Source: JBDRMN01 sp043812055 (GTDB lineage Bacteria > Patescibacteriota > Gracilibacteria > JAHISY01). Taken from it: DNA of 64,000 nucleotides. Shown here in pieces: positions 33,530 to 41,850 of this stretch. Location of the stretch: contig JBDRMN010000058.1 in the NCBI GenBank assembly GCA_043812055.1, forward strand, positions 3,785 to 67,784. The letters are read 5' to 3'. The stretch's first letter is position 1. Every line of letters begins with the position of its first letter. The translations under genes were made by a program, and so were the position numbers. The notes beneath the pieces are model-generated. The model saw only the letters and a program-made list of their open reading frames with translations. It ran no database searches and had not been told where the DNA came from.

Positions 33530-34735
33530 ATGATTGACAATTTCTCTCACCTTTTTAATAAGGCTCGCCGGATGATTAAGTCCCTCCGGACGGAAGCTGA
33601 ACATAACCGAGCCGAAGGCAGCCGCCTACTTGCTTTGGAAAGAAAAATGGCTTCCCACACCGAGAAGAGCGGTGGTCGGGCGGTTGTGGATATTTCGACA
33701 GGCTCGGTCACTCGGGCAACCCTGGCAATTTTGGGCATTATCGCCCTGGCCTGGTTTTTGTTGGAAATTAAAAATGTTTTAGCGCTTTTCTTCATCGCCA
33801 CCTTCCTGGCCCTCTCTCTCGATCCTTTCGTCGACAAGATGCAGGAACGGAAAATCCCCCGTGCTGTCGGGATTCTCTTGATCTACACCATCTTTATCGG
33901 TATCACCGGAATTGTAATTTCTTCTTTTGTTCCGATCCTCGCTACGGAAATCCCGAATCTTGCCAAAGCCGTGCTCGGTTGGGTGGCTGGTTTTGGGATC
34001 GATACTTCGATAATCCAGGAACAGGTCAGCGACCTGCAAAACTACCTTGCTAACCTCCAGAGTAACCTTAGTCGTGAGAATATTGAAGCCGGTTTGGATG
34101 TGCTCAGTGTGGTTGGCCAAAATGCTTTCGCCGTCCTGAAGTCCATCGCTGGCGGAGTCTTTAGCTTCGTCATGGCGCTGGTAATCGCCTTTTTCATGAT
34201 TATCGATGAAGATGGTATCAAGAGCTTCTTGATCGCCCTATTCCCCCGTCGCTACCACCGCTACATCTTCGAGAAGGGTTCAGCTGTCGAAGATAAATTC
34301 GGAGCCTGGGTCCGTGGAATGGTGATCCTAATGATTTCAGTCGGACTCCTCACCTACATCGCTCTCAAAATCGCTGGCGTCAATTACGCCGCCACTTTGG
34401 CAATTTTAGCCGGTCTCACCGAGATTCTCCCCTACGTCGGTCCCCTGATCGCCTTCATTCCCGCGGTAATCCTGGCGCTCAGCCAGGGCGGGCTTGTCTT
34501 CGCCTTGATCGTAGCTGCCATCTACATCGGAATCCAACAGATCGAAGGAAACGTGCTGGTGCCGCTCGTAATGAGAAAGGCTGTCGGACTCTCGCCGGTG
34601 ATTGTCATGTTTGCCATGCTGGTCGGCGCGAGTTTCCCCGAGACAATCAACCCGATCGTGGGTATTATTATCTCAGTGCCGCTGGCTACTGCTATCTCGG
34701 TCTTTGTTCGGGACTACGTGATTAAGGAGAAGTAG
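33530..34735 (+). CDS. AI-2E family permease
   Basis: The 401-residue polytopic membrane protein has an N-terminal hydrophilic part (about 1-60), then eight or so hydrophobic segments. Family traits are FFIATFLALSLDPFVDKMQERKIPRAVGIL near 85-114, FLIALFPRRYHRYI near 240, LTEILPYVGPLIAFIPAVILAL near 298 and IEGNVLVPLVMRKAVGLSP near 340. Members include transporters such as TqsA and PerM; the substrate is unknown here. The ATG at 33530 follows an ATT-rich leader. It is likely inner-membrane. Confidence 0.92.
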   Translation: MIDNFSHLFNKARRMIKSLRTEAEHNRAEGSRLLALERKMASHTEKSGGRAVVDISTGSVTRATLAILGIIALAWFLLEIKNVLALFFIATFLALSLDPFVDKMQERKIPRAVGILLIYTIFIGITGIVISSFVPILATEIPNLAKAVLGWVAGFGIDTSIIQEQVSDLQNYLANLQSNLSRENIEAGLDVLSVVGQNAFAVLKSIAGGVFSFVMALVIAFFMIIDEDGIKSFLIALFPRRYHRYIFEKGSAVEDKFGAWVRGMVILMISVGLLTYIALKIAGVNYAATLAILAGLTEILPYVGPLIAFIPAVILALSQGGLVFALIVAAIYIGIQQIEGNVLVPLVMRKAVGLSPVIVMFAMLVGASFPETINPIVGIIISVPLATAISVFVRDYVIKEK

Positions 34736-34736
34736 T

Positions 34737-34834
34737 ATTAGTGGATAGTGTTAGTGTTAGTAATTAGTGTTAAGTTTTATTAAGCAGCTCTTTTTCTGTA
34801 ACCTGTTCCCTGAAACCTATAACCTATAAAAAAA
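34737..34834. repeat. Spacer with TTAGTGTTAG and TTCCCTG-type units
   Basis: GTGTTAGTGTTAGTAATTAG-like units are followed by CTGTTCCCTGAAACCTATAACC, recurring types of this window, up to the pyrE start. Confidence 0.6.
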
Positions 34835-35464
34835 ATGCTCAACGATGAAATCGCCAAACTCCTCCTTGACAAGGGCGCGGTGAAGATAAATCCCACTGAA
34901 CCCTTCACCTGGACGAGCGGGATCAAGTCCCCTATCTACTGCGACAACCGGGCGCTGCTAAGTTTCGTCGACGCTCGCAAGCAGATCCTGGATGGCTACT
35001 TGAAAGTAATTGCCGAAAACAAACTTGAGTTTGATGCCATTGCCGGAGTCGCCACTGGCGCAATTGCCTGGGGAGCACTCGTCGCCGACCGTTTGGAAAA
35101 ACCGTACTGCTATATCCGCCCCGAGAAAAAAGAGCACGGGACTGGCAAACAGGTCGAGGGGCTGATCGAAAAAGGCTCGAAGTTGTTGGTAATCGAGGAT
35201 CTCTTTTCAACGGCCGGATCGACCGTGAAAGCCGTCGCCGGTGCTAGGTCCGAGCTGGAGGCGGGGATCATCGGCGTAATCGCCATCTCTACTTACGAAT
35301 TCGAAAAAGCTCAGACCCGACTGGAAGAAGCCGGGCTCAAGTGGTGGACCCTCACCAACTTCTCCGCCCTCGTGAGGCAACTCGAGATTCCCGAGGAGCA
35401 GAAAAAAACAGTCCTCGACTTTGCGAACGACCCGACCGGTTGGGCGAAACGTGCTGGCGTCTAA
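34835..35464 (+). CDS. pyrE: Orotate phosphoribosyltransferase
   Basis: The 209-residue enzyme joins orotate to PRPP to give OMP in pyrimidine synthesis. FTWTSGIKSPIYCDNR near residues 24-39 is the family N-terminal signature, and the PRPP-binding loop is LLVIEDLFSTAGST near 116-129 (Glu-Asp acidic pair, then TAGST). GVATGAIAWGALVADRL and YIRPEKKEHGTGKQVEG, the catalytic flexible loop, are also present. PRPP would come from the prs product. No other pyr genes are nearby. Confidence 0.95.
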   Translation: MLNDEIAKLLLDKGAVKINPTEPFTWTSGIKSPIYCDNRALLSFVDARKQILDGYLKVIAENKLEFDAIAGVATGAIAWGALVADRLEKPYCYIRPEKKEHGTGKQVEGLIEKGSKLLVIEDLFSTAGSTVKAVAGARSELEAGIIGVIAISTYEFEKAQTRLEEAGLKWWTLTNFSALVRQLEIPEEQKKTVLDFANDPTGWAKRAGV

Positions 35465-35478
35465 CAAGCTCAAATACC

Positions 35479-35520
35479 TAGAGACCCAAAAAACCTAAGA
35501 GCCCAAAGACTAGACCCTAA
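35479..35520. repeat. AAAGACC/CTAGAGACCC short repeats
   Basis: Drifting 7-9 base units lie between convergent pyrE and the uridine kinase gene, of the same type as at 4859, 24573 and 36804. Confidence 0.55.
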
Positions 35521-36238
35521 ACTTCGTCAAAATCTTCTTCGCCCGTGCCAACATTGGTTCCGGTGTGTTCGCATTGTTATGCAAAACAATATCCGCCACA
35601 TCAGTCAGTGGAGCGATGTACTTTTTGTAATTCGGTTTCACGTATTCGAAGTAATACTTGAACTCCCCCTCCAAACCTCCTTCACCAACCGCGCCTCGAT
35701 TTCCTTTCACGAAGTCCCGGATAATTCTGCGAGAGAGTCGCACGTCGTCGTCCACGTGAATGAAAACTGAAAGATCAGCGAGTTCCCGAATCTCCGGAAC
35801 GGCTAAAGTCAAAATCCCTTCGATAATCACAACTTTCTTTGGCTCGACACGGAGAGTTTTTTCCAAACGATCCTTGGTCTGGAAATCGTAAATTGGCGTA
35901 TCAACCGCCTCTCCGTTCTTCAGCTTAATCAGATGTTCAGCCAAAAGTTCATTGTCCAAGCTTTCGGGTGAGTCGTAGTCCACGCGGTAATCCGGATCAA
36001 ATTTGTCCTTGTCGATGTAATACATATCATGGCTCAGCACTTCACAGTCACCGCCGTAAATATTCTCCGCAATGAAGTTGGCGAGTAAGGTCTTGCCGCT
36101 GCCACTACCCCCCGTAATCACGACAATCCGCGAGCCCTCCCGTCCGTCTTCCTGCGGAAGCTCATGAAACACCCCGGAAGCGGCTGCGGACTTCTTCCGG
36201 AATTGCATCTCCGATGGTTTGGTTTTTGCTATTTTCAT
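35510..36238 (-). CDS. udk: Uridine kinase
   Basis: The 242-residue P-loop kinase has Walker A GGSGSGKT at 43-50, LSHDMYYIDKDKF near 68-80, VDYDSPESLDNELLAEHL near 85-102, PIYDFQTKDR near 115 and VVIIEGILTLAVPEIREL near 134-151. This matches uridine/cytidine kinase, which salvages pyrimidine nucleosides. An N-terminal extension of ~35 residues precedes the P-loop. It may be transcribed with the upstream half-size DMT permease gene (25-base gap). Confidence 0.92.
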   Translation of the reverse strand: MKIAKTKPSEMQFRKKSAAASGVFHELPQEDGREGSRIVVITGGSGSGKTLLANFIAENIYGGDCEVLSHDMYYIDKDKFDPDYRVDYDSPESLDNELLAEHLIKLKNGEAVDTPIYDFQTKDRLEKTLRVEPKKVVIIEGILTLAVPEIRELADLSVFIHVDDDVRLSRRIIRDFVKGNRGAVGEGGLEGEFKYYFEYVKPNYKKYIAPLTDVADIVLHNNANTPEPMLARAKKILTKFRV

Positions 36239-36263
36239 TTTTATTTTTGAGAAAACCTAGAAC

Positions 36264-36713
36264 CTAGATCGTTACCAAAATTCCCCCCGCCACCACCAGT
36301 ACCGCTCCGACAATTACTTTCACAATCCCAATACCGGTGAGAGTAGCAAACTCTTTGAGGATAATCAGACCCAGGACAGTGGCCACCAGTGTATTCGTAT
36401 TGAAAAGCGCCACGAACTGGCTCGCATTCGCGCCACTACGATACCCCAGCGCGATGCAGACCGACCCCGCGACAAAAAGCAGGGCGGCGAGTAGCGCAAA
36501 GCTCCACTCCTTTTTCGCAAAAAACTGGAAGTTGTCTTTGAAGTAAAGTAGTAGGGCGATATTCACGAGGATCATCACGATCCCGGCCATGATCCCGTAA
36601 GCAAATGGCGAAAGCGTGTGTTCACCCAGGCCCCCCAGCGCAAATTTCTGAGGGATATTGGCCGCCCCGAGCATGAGCGCCGCCCCGATTCCGAAGAGTA
36701 TCCACGCAGGCAA
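36264..36713 (-). CDS. Half-size EamA/DMT-type membrane protein
   Basis: The 149-residue protein has five hydrophobic segments (about 2-20, 40-60, 71-90, 100-118, 126-148), with ALGYRSGANASQFVALFNTNTLVATVLGLIILKE being typical of one EamA repeat. Full DMT transporters have two such repeats in ~300 residues, so this one would need to dimerise, as SMR proteins do. The substrate is unknown. Another half-size member lies in the ferredoxin oxidoreductase operon (56804-57136). Confidence 0.82.
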   Translation of the reverse strand: MPAWILFGIGAALMLGAANIPQKFALGGLGEHTLSPFAYGIMAGIVMILVNIALLLYFKDNFQFFAKKEWSFALLAALLFVAGSVCIALGYRSGANASQFVALFNTNTLVATVLGLIILKEFATLTGIGIVKVIVGAVLVVAGGILVTI

Positions 36714-36803
36714 ATTAATTTTAGATTTTAGATTTATGATTTTTTAAGCTTATAAATCCCTTTAATTTTAACAAAAAATTCAATTTTTAGCAAGGATGCC
36801 CTC

Positions 36804-36842
36804 ACCCAAAGACTTAAAGACCCAGAGACCTAAAGACCTAAC
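36804..36842. repeat. AAAGACCTAAAGACC short repeats
   Basis: CCCAAAGACTTAAAGACCC-like units abut the end of rpmG. Confidence 0.65.
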
Positions 36843-37046
36843 CTACTTGTTGCGAGCCAACCCCAGAGATCCGGATTTCTCCGCCTTAGTCGCCTGCTTC
36901 GTGTGTTTCCGACATTTCGCACAGAAACGCTTGCGGTTCTCAATCTTCGAATTGTTCGCCTTATTGAGATAAGTCTGACCAGTCTGCACGCCACATTCGC
37001 TGCAAATCCAGACTGAGGCGGTGATTTTAGTTCCTCCACGAGGCAT
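36843..37046 (-). CDS. rpmG: 50S ribosomal protein L33, zinc-ribbon type
   Basis: From the ATG at 37046 (MPRGGTKITASVWICSECG) the protein is 67 residues. Two CxxC pairs at Cys15/Cys18 and Cys42/Cys45 and KRFCAKCRKHTK give the zinc-binding L33 form. The C-terminal tail (KAEKSGSLGLARNK) is longer than usual. The frame extends upstream to 37133, but that part is spacer sequence. L33 sits near the E-site side of the large subunit. Confidence 0.88.
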   Translation of the reverse strand: MPRGGTKITASVWICSECGVQTGQTYLNKANNSKIENRKRFCAKCRKHTKQATKAEKSGSLGLARNK

Positions 37047-37237
37047 TGTTACGAATTTTAAATTATAAGTTTTAATTTCCTTATAATCCTTAAGGCTCCT
37101 TACTAACGTTACTAACCTTATAAACCTTATCAACCTTACTAACCTTCCAACCGGACGCGCAGTTTAAACGAAAAGTCCTTTTTTGGGAAGAAACTTGATT
37201 AGAAAGCTGTTTTATGGTAAAATGAAATGATCTAAAA
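37047..37237. other. Spacer with CCTTACTAACC repeats and a promoter
   Basis: TTACTAACC-like units run through 37107-37150. TGGTAAAAT at 37215-37223 is an extended -10 box 14 bases before the next ATG. Confidence 0.5.
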
Positions 37238-37483
37238 ATGCAAACTGGCTCTACTTATCGAGGGGCCTTCGACACCCTGCGTAGAACGAAACTACGCAGC
37301 GAAAAGCTCAAGGTAGCCCTGAAAAAGATTAAAGAGCAGCTCAAACAAAAGCCCAATCTTCCTAAGCTCAAAAACTTTATCAGAGAACGAGCCCACAAGG
37401 CTCAGCTCACGAACCTCCGCCTCGTCATTAAACTCCGAAAAAAGATGGATGCGGTGAAGCAAAATATTCGTAAAACTGATTAA
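37238..37483 (+). CDS. Small basic coiled-coil protein
   Basis: The 81-residue protein is very rich in Lys and Arg and predicted helical throughout (LRSEKLKVALKKIKEQLKQK...LRLVIKLRKKMDAVKQNIRK). There is no signal peptide or membrane segment. No family is recognised. It ends 7 bases before the 945-residue gene in the same direction, and the two probably form one transcript. It may be a nucleic-acid- or partner-binding accessory of that large protein. Confidence 0.65.
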   Translation: MQTGSTYRGAFDTLRRTKLRSEKLKVALKKIKEQLKQKPNLPKLKNFIRERAHKAQLTNLRLVIKLRKKMDAVKQNIRKTD

Positions 37484-37490
37484 AACAAAT

Positions 37491-40328
37491 ATGGCCTCCC
37501 CTATCGAAACTCTCAACCGAAGACGTCAAGAGCTAGCCAAGAAGCTCGAGTTTTTGGAGAATGATCCGGATAGCAAACAGTTGAAAGAAAAATTAAAAAT
37601 CGAAGCAAGGCTGAGCCGTCTTGATGGAAAAATCGAAACTGTGCGTAAATCCCGCCAAGCAAGTGCTGAACTACTCCAGGAAATTAATAAAGAGATTGAA
37701 GCACTCGAAGCGCAGATCGAGACTCCCGAATTTGTGCAGAAATTTGCAGTAAGCGAAAAAATCATCATGCATCTCCTGGAGAACCCGAAAGCTAAACTGG
37801 AAAACCTGAAGCCAGCCGACTTCACTGAAAACCCCGCATTACAAGAAGTGACTGCTTGGAAAAATATCTTAGAGGATGCTAAGAAAGGACTTCCCTATGC
37901 TCAAGTTTTAACCGCAAAAGAATTTGACTGGAAAAATCCAAAAGATTCCATTGATAAGATCATGAAAAAGGGTACTAAAGTTGGTAAAGAGATTATCGAC
38001 CAAATCCAAAAGCATCCCTACATTGCAGCTGGCTGTCTAATCGCCGGAGCTTACGCTCTATACCAATTTTTCAAAAAGGACAGCAAGCTTTGGGACAAAG
38101 CTAAGGGAGCGATTGCGGGAGGAATAGCGATATGGCTAGGGTTGTCCGCTGCCGGCAGCAATATGCCCCAAAAAATTGCCGAGCGTGGAGCGAGAGCACT
38201 GTTTGGAGATGATCTTGTTGATAAGTTTTTTGGAATAAAAAAGGATGTTTCTGAAAAGACGAAGAATGCCGCTGAAACAGTCAAGGCAGGAGCCGAGAAA
38301 ACTTTGGAAGGTTTGGGGAAACGTGCTCCTGAGACAGTCAAATCAATCAAAAAACTCTGGAAAGATTTTGAGATAGATAATGTCTCCGGGTCTAAAGAGA
38401 ACCTTGCGGAGCTACTCAAAAACATCAAAGCTGAGGGTGGTCAGGCAGTTCTGGAAATTACGAAAGATGGCTCTTTTAAGTTGCTTTTCCTTGGCCTCAA
38501 GGGCGCCAAAGAGGCTTACTGTTTTAGCTACAAGATCACCCAAAAAATGGTTCATCGGCTTGGCGAAATGCTTGCAGATCCTGACAAGCCTTGGTGGACA
38601 GATCCCGCAACAATTATCAAAATCGATTCTTACATCGCAGGAGTCGGAGGGGCTTATGGTTTCACCAAAGCGCTTTTTACTACCGACATAGAGTTCAAGC
38701 ATCCCCTCAAAACAATTAGAAGGGTGGTCGGCAATACTACCGTCGAAACTTTCAAAGGGGCCACCTGGGGTCAAGTCAAAGCCGGCCACCGTATTTTTCA
38801 AACGATCCATTATCGCAAGGAAATTATGAATTTTTATAAGTCTCAAATTAAATTAGGCAAAATTACAGTTACCGAAAATTTGGGAAAGAGGCAAGTAAGA
38901 TGGTTTGCTGAACACCTCACCGACAGGGCCAATAGGCATAGTCACGAATACCAAAAAGGTATTTACCACGCGAGGAGAGCGGCTTTTTGGGACCAAATGT
39001 CAAATGAGGTCTGGATGAGTAAAGGAGAATCAGAACATTTTTCTGACAAAGCTAAGACCGAAGCAAGAGAGGCAAGAAGGTACATGCAGAGACTCGATAA
39101 GCGTTTTGAACACGCTTCCGAGAGCGAAATTATCAAAGAGGGCGCAAAAATAAATGAGGACATGAAAAAAACTCCGAAACCCAAACCAGCTAAAGCCGCA
39201 AATCCTAAACCACAAAAACCCAAAACAGGGTCCTCTCCTGAGCCTAACGCAAACGTAATAGATCTCGAGAAGATAAAAAGGCAAAAAGTGGGTCTGGGGC
39301 CCGGGCCAGAGCTCAGAACAACTGAACAAAAAGTTCCCGAGCTAGCCCCAATGGCAAAACCACACCTCAGAGTTGTTGAAAAACCAAAGCCAGCTCCAGA
39401 GATTCTTTCCGAAGCCGAAATCAGGCAATACGCGGACTGGTGTGAGCAAAAAGGCGTGAAGCCGATTGCTAAAAAAATTCTCCGAGAGAGGTTAGCGACT
39501 TTCGGGACAGAGGCTCTCAAACTGGGTGCCACCCCCTTAATGATTTTCCTGACTATTCACAACATCGAGTCCGCACCGCCCAGCCAACGCAATGAAGCAA
39601 TCGCAGAAAACGGTGCTGCACTCACTGCTTTCTATATCGCTCTCAAGGCTGGATCTGCTACCTTCAAGGCCGCCCCAGGACCATTCCTACACAAAACAGT
39701 TGGAGCAATCTCTATCGCCATGCTGTCTTTTTTCATCGGAGAGAAGGGGGTCGAGAAAATTTCCAATGCTATTCTCAAAAAACTAAATCTCGATTTTTCC
39801 GAAGGCGGCATTGTGGATAATGTCCTTTTATCAAGTGAGATCATTTTTGGATTCGGTGGTTTGTTTGGACTTCTCAAAAACAAACTTCACACGGGAGAAA
39901 ATGCTCGCGAATTCCTGGAAAGAAATATGCCCAGCATATCTTTGAGTAAGGGGATTTCCCGTTTTCGTTACAACAGCGTGAACGGTTGGAATAAACGTAT
40001 TCAAAAAAAGATTTTTGCTTCTCGATTAGGGGTTGAGAAAAATTTCTTAAAAACACTTCTGATCAATGAAGACTGGCGAAAAATAGAAGCTGCCAAACTG
40101 GCAGATTTGGAATTTCGAAAAGAACTAGCCAAGGGTAAAACAAAAGAGCAGCTTGAACAGGCAATTGCTGAACACAAAAAGTTCCTGGGAGGCATCGGCC
40201 AATTCAATAAGAAAGACTTTTCCAACAAAGAGTTCATTCAAGCAGGTGTTTTGAGGTTGCTCGAACAGCAAACCTTAGCCCTGGAAAGAAAGAAACGGAA
40301 AAAAACAACAGCACGAAGAAGCCGATAG
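37491..40328 (+). CDS. Large hypothetical membrane-associated protein, 945 aa
   Basis: No known family is recognised. Visible parts are: a coiled coil at about 5-80; hydrophobic stretches at about 177-196 and 203-222 (YIAAGCLIAGAYALYQFF and AGGIAIWLGLSAAG); a helical Ala/Lys/Glu region near 250-285; and a middle globular part with an aromatic DPDKPWWTDPATIIKIDSYI segment. A Pro/Lys-rich linker at about 550-650 follows (KPKPAKAANPKPQKPK). A second hydrophobic region lies at about 680-800, and the C-terminus is strongly basic. It has no N-terminal signal peptide. Codons are A/T-richer than in neighbouring housekeeping genes. It may be a lineage-specific envelope protein. Confidence 0.7.
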   Translation: MASPIETLNRRRQELAKKLEFLENDPDSKQLKEKLKIEARLSRLDGKIETVRKSRQASAELLQEINKEIEALEAQIETPEFVQKFAVSEKIIMHLLENPKAKLENLKPADFTENPALQEVTAWKNILEDAKKGLPYAQVLTAKEFDWKNPKDSIDKIMKKGTKVGKEIIDQIQKHPYIAAGCLIAGAYALYQFFKKDSKLWDKAKGAIAGGIAIWLGLSAAGSNMPQKIAERGARALFGDDLVDKFFGIKKDVSEKTKNAAETVKAGAEKTLEGLGKRAPETVKSIKKLWKDFEIDNVSGSKENLAELLKNIKAEGGQAVLEITKDGSFKLLFLGLKGAKEAYCFSYKITQKMVHRLGEMLADPDKPWWTDPATIIKIDSYIAGVGGAYGFTKALFTTDIEFKHPLKTIRRVVGNTTVETFKGATWGQVKAGHRIFQTIHYRKEIMNFYKSQIKLGKITVTENLGKRQVRWFAEHLTDRANRHSHEYQKGIYHARRAAFWDQMSNEVWMSKGESEHFSDKAKTEAREARRYMQRLDKRFEHASESEIIKEGAKINEDMKKTPKPKPAKAANPKPQKPKTGSSPEPNANVIDLEKIKRQKVGLGPGPELRTTEQKVPELAPMAKPHLRVVEKPKPAPEILSEAEIRQYADWCEQKGVKPIAKKILRERLATFGTEALKLGATPLMIFLTIHNIESAPPSQRNEAIAENGAALTAFYIALKAGSATFKAAPGPFLHKTVGAISIAMLSFFIGEKGVEKISNAILKKLNLDFSEGGIVDNVLLSSEIIFGFGGLFGLLKNKLHTGENAREFLERNMPSISLSKGISRFRYNSVNGWNKRIQKKIFASRLGVEKNFLKTLLINEDWRKIEAAKLADLEFRKELAKGKTKEQLEQAIAEHKKFLGGIGQFNKKDFSNKEFIQAGVLRLLEQQTLALERKKRKKTTARRSR

Positions 40329-40370
40329 GGCTGCCGACCTAGGTAGTCTGTAGGATTTAGATTAGAGCAG

Positions 40371-41450
40371 CTACTTCAAATACCCCTTCTTCGCCAGCAA
40401 CTCCGCAACCAAGATTGCTCCTCCCGCCGCCCCGCGGACGGTATTGTGCGAGAGACAGACAAAACGGTAATCCAGCACAAGGCATTTTCGCAAACGGCCG
40501 ATAGTTGCCGCCATGCCCTTCCCCGCGTCACGATCGAGTCTGGTTTGCGGGCGGAAGTCGTCCTTGAGATAGATTAACGGTGGCTTCGGAGCACTGGGTA
40601 GATTCAACTTTTGCGGAACGCCCTGGAAACTTTTCCACGCCGCGAGAATCTGCTTCTCAGTCGGTTTCTTCGCGAACTCAATCGAAACCGTCGCCATATG
40701 GCCGTCAGTCGCCGCTACCCGATTGCAGTGGGCGGAGATTTTGAGCTTTTTTTCTTCAATAATCCTGCCGTTTTTTAGTTTTCCCAAAATCTTCATCGGT
40801 TCACGCTCGGATTTCTCTTCCTCTCCACCAATATTGGGAATTACGTTGTCGATAATCTCCGGAAAAGTGTCGAAAGTCTTACCGGCTCCGGAAATCGCCT
40901 GCATCGTCGTGATGATTAGCTTCGTCGGCTTAAACTTCCGCAGTGCGTGAACAGCGAGGAGGTAGCTCTGCAGGCTGCAATTAGGTTTCACTGCTATTAA
41001 ACCTTTTTTCCAGCCCCTCTTCTTACGTTGGGTTTTGATCAGCTCGATGTGTTCCGGATTTACTTCCGGCATGATCATCGGCACATCCGGAGTCCAGCGG
41101 TGGGCGGAGTTATTGGAAACGACGGGAACGTCGGCCTTCGCATAAGCATCCTCAAGATCTCGGATCTTGTCCTTGGGCATATCCAGCGCGGAGAAAACGA
41201 AGTCAACCTGGCCTTTAATCTTTTCAATCTCGTTAACGTTTAAGACTACAAGATTTTTGACAGCAGCGGGAACCTTTTTACCCGGAACGGCCCAACGGGC
41301 TTTGACAACCGTACCATACTTTTTACCCGCCGAACGCGGGCTCGCTGCCACTGCAACAACCCGGAACCACGGATGGCCGTCAAGCAGAGAAACGAAACGT
41401 TGGCCGACCATGCCGGTAGCACCGAGCACGCCGACTTTGAACTTGGGCAT
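40371..41450 (-). CDS. asd: Aspartate-semialdehyde dehydrogenase (archaeal/fungal-like)
   Basis: The 359-residue enzyme reduces aspartyl phosphate to the semialdehyde, the branch point to lysine/diaminopimelate, threonine and methionine. It has the NADP-binding GATGMVGQRF at 10-19, the catalytic Cys158 in VKPNCSLQS, TMQAISGAGKTFDTFP near 182 and the His in KISAHCNRVAATDGH near 247. The pattern is closer to the archaeal/fungal class than to the common bacterial one. It follows lysC and a TSUP gene on the same strand, so the first two aspartate-pathway steps are together. Confidence 0.93.
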   Translation of the reverse strand: MPKFKVGVLGATGMVGQRFVSLLDGHPWFRVVAVAASPRSAGKKYGTVVKARWAVPGKKVPAAVKNLVVLNVNEIEKIKGQVDFVFSALDMPKDKIRDLEDAYAKADVPVVSNNSAHRWTPDVPMIMPEVNPEHIELIKTQRKKRGWKKGLIAVKPNCSLQSYLLAVHALRKFKPTKLIITTMQAISGAGKTFDTFPEIIDNVIPNIGGEEEKSEREPMKILGKLKNGRIIEEKKLKISAHCNRVAATDGHMATVSIEFAKKPTEKQILAAWKSFQGVPQKLNLPSAPKPPLIYLKDDFRPQTRLDRDAGKGMAATIGRLRKCLVLDYRFVCLSHNTVRGAAGGAILVAELLAKKGYLK

Positions 41451-41493
41451 TTGAAGAAAATTAAAAAAAATCAGTCCCTAAGGAAATAAGGAG

Positions 41494-41850
41494 CTATTTT
41501 TTGAATAAAATAAAAGTTGCCATCAAAACCAGAAGGGCGGCAAAAAAGTAGCGGAAGGTTTTTTCGTCGAGGTGGGGTTGGATGAAGGTATTAGCCAACC
41601 AAACCCCGACTATCGAGCCCGTTCCTAAAAAAATACCCGCCCTCCAGTCGACCTGACCTTTGGAACCGTAAAGCAAAAGGGCGGTGAGCGCCACGATGAT
41701 AACGTTTACAAAGCTCGTCCCCACTGCCAGATTTTTGGAAAAACCCAACCAGAGCAAAATTGGCACCAGTAAAAACGCCCCACCAACTCCAGCCGTACCG
41801 CCGAGCAAGCCGACCAGTAAACCCGCTAGTGGCAGATAAAAATAATTCAT
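41494..41850 (-). CDS. Half-length TSUP/TauE-SafE permease
   Basis: The 118-residue protein has one TSUP repeat: GLLVGLLGGTAGVGGAFLLVPIL with the glycine-rich loop, then segments NLAVGTSFVNVIIVALTALLL and a C-terminal pair. Full TauE/SafE proteins have two repeats in about 250 residues, so this single-repeat form would have to dimerise. The family exports sulfite or sulfonates; no substrate can be given. The ATG shares one base with the lysC stop codon, which suggests translational coupling. Confidence 0.85.
   Translation of the reverse strand: MNYFYLPLAGLLVGLLGGTAGVGGAFLLVPILLWLGFSKNLAVGTSFVNVIIVALTALLLYGSKGQVDWRAGIFLGTGSIVGVWLANTFIQPHLDEKTFRYFFAALLVLMATFILFKK

Noticed and set aside
37047..37133. 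N-terminal extension of L33
   Set aside because: The extra residues come from repeat-like spacer; L33 starts at the ATG at 37046.
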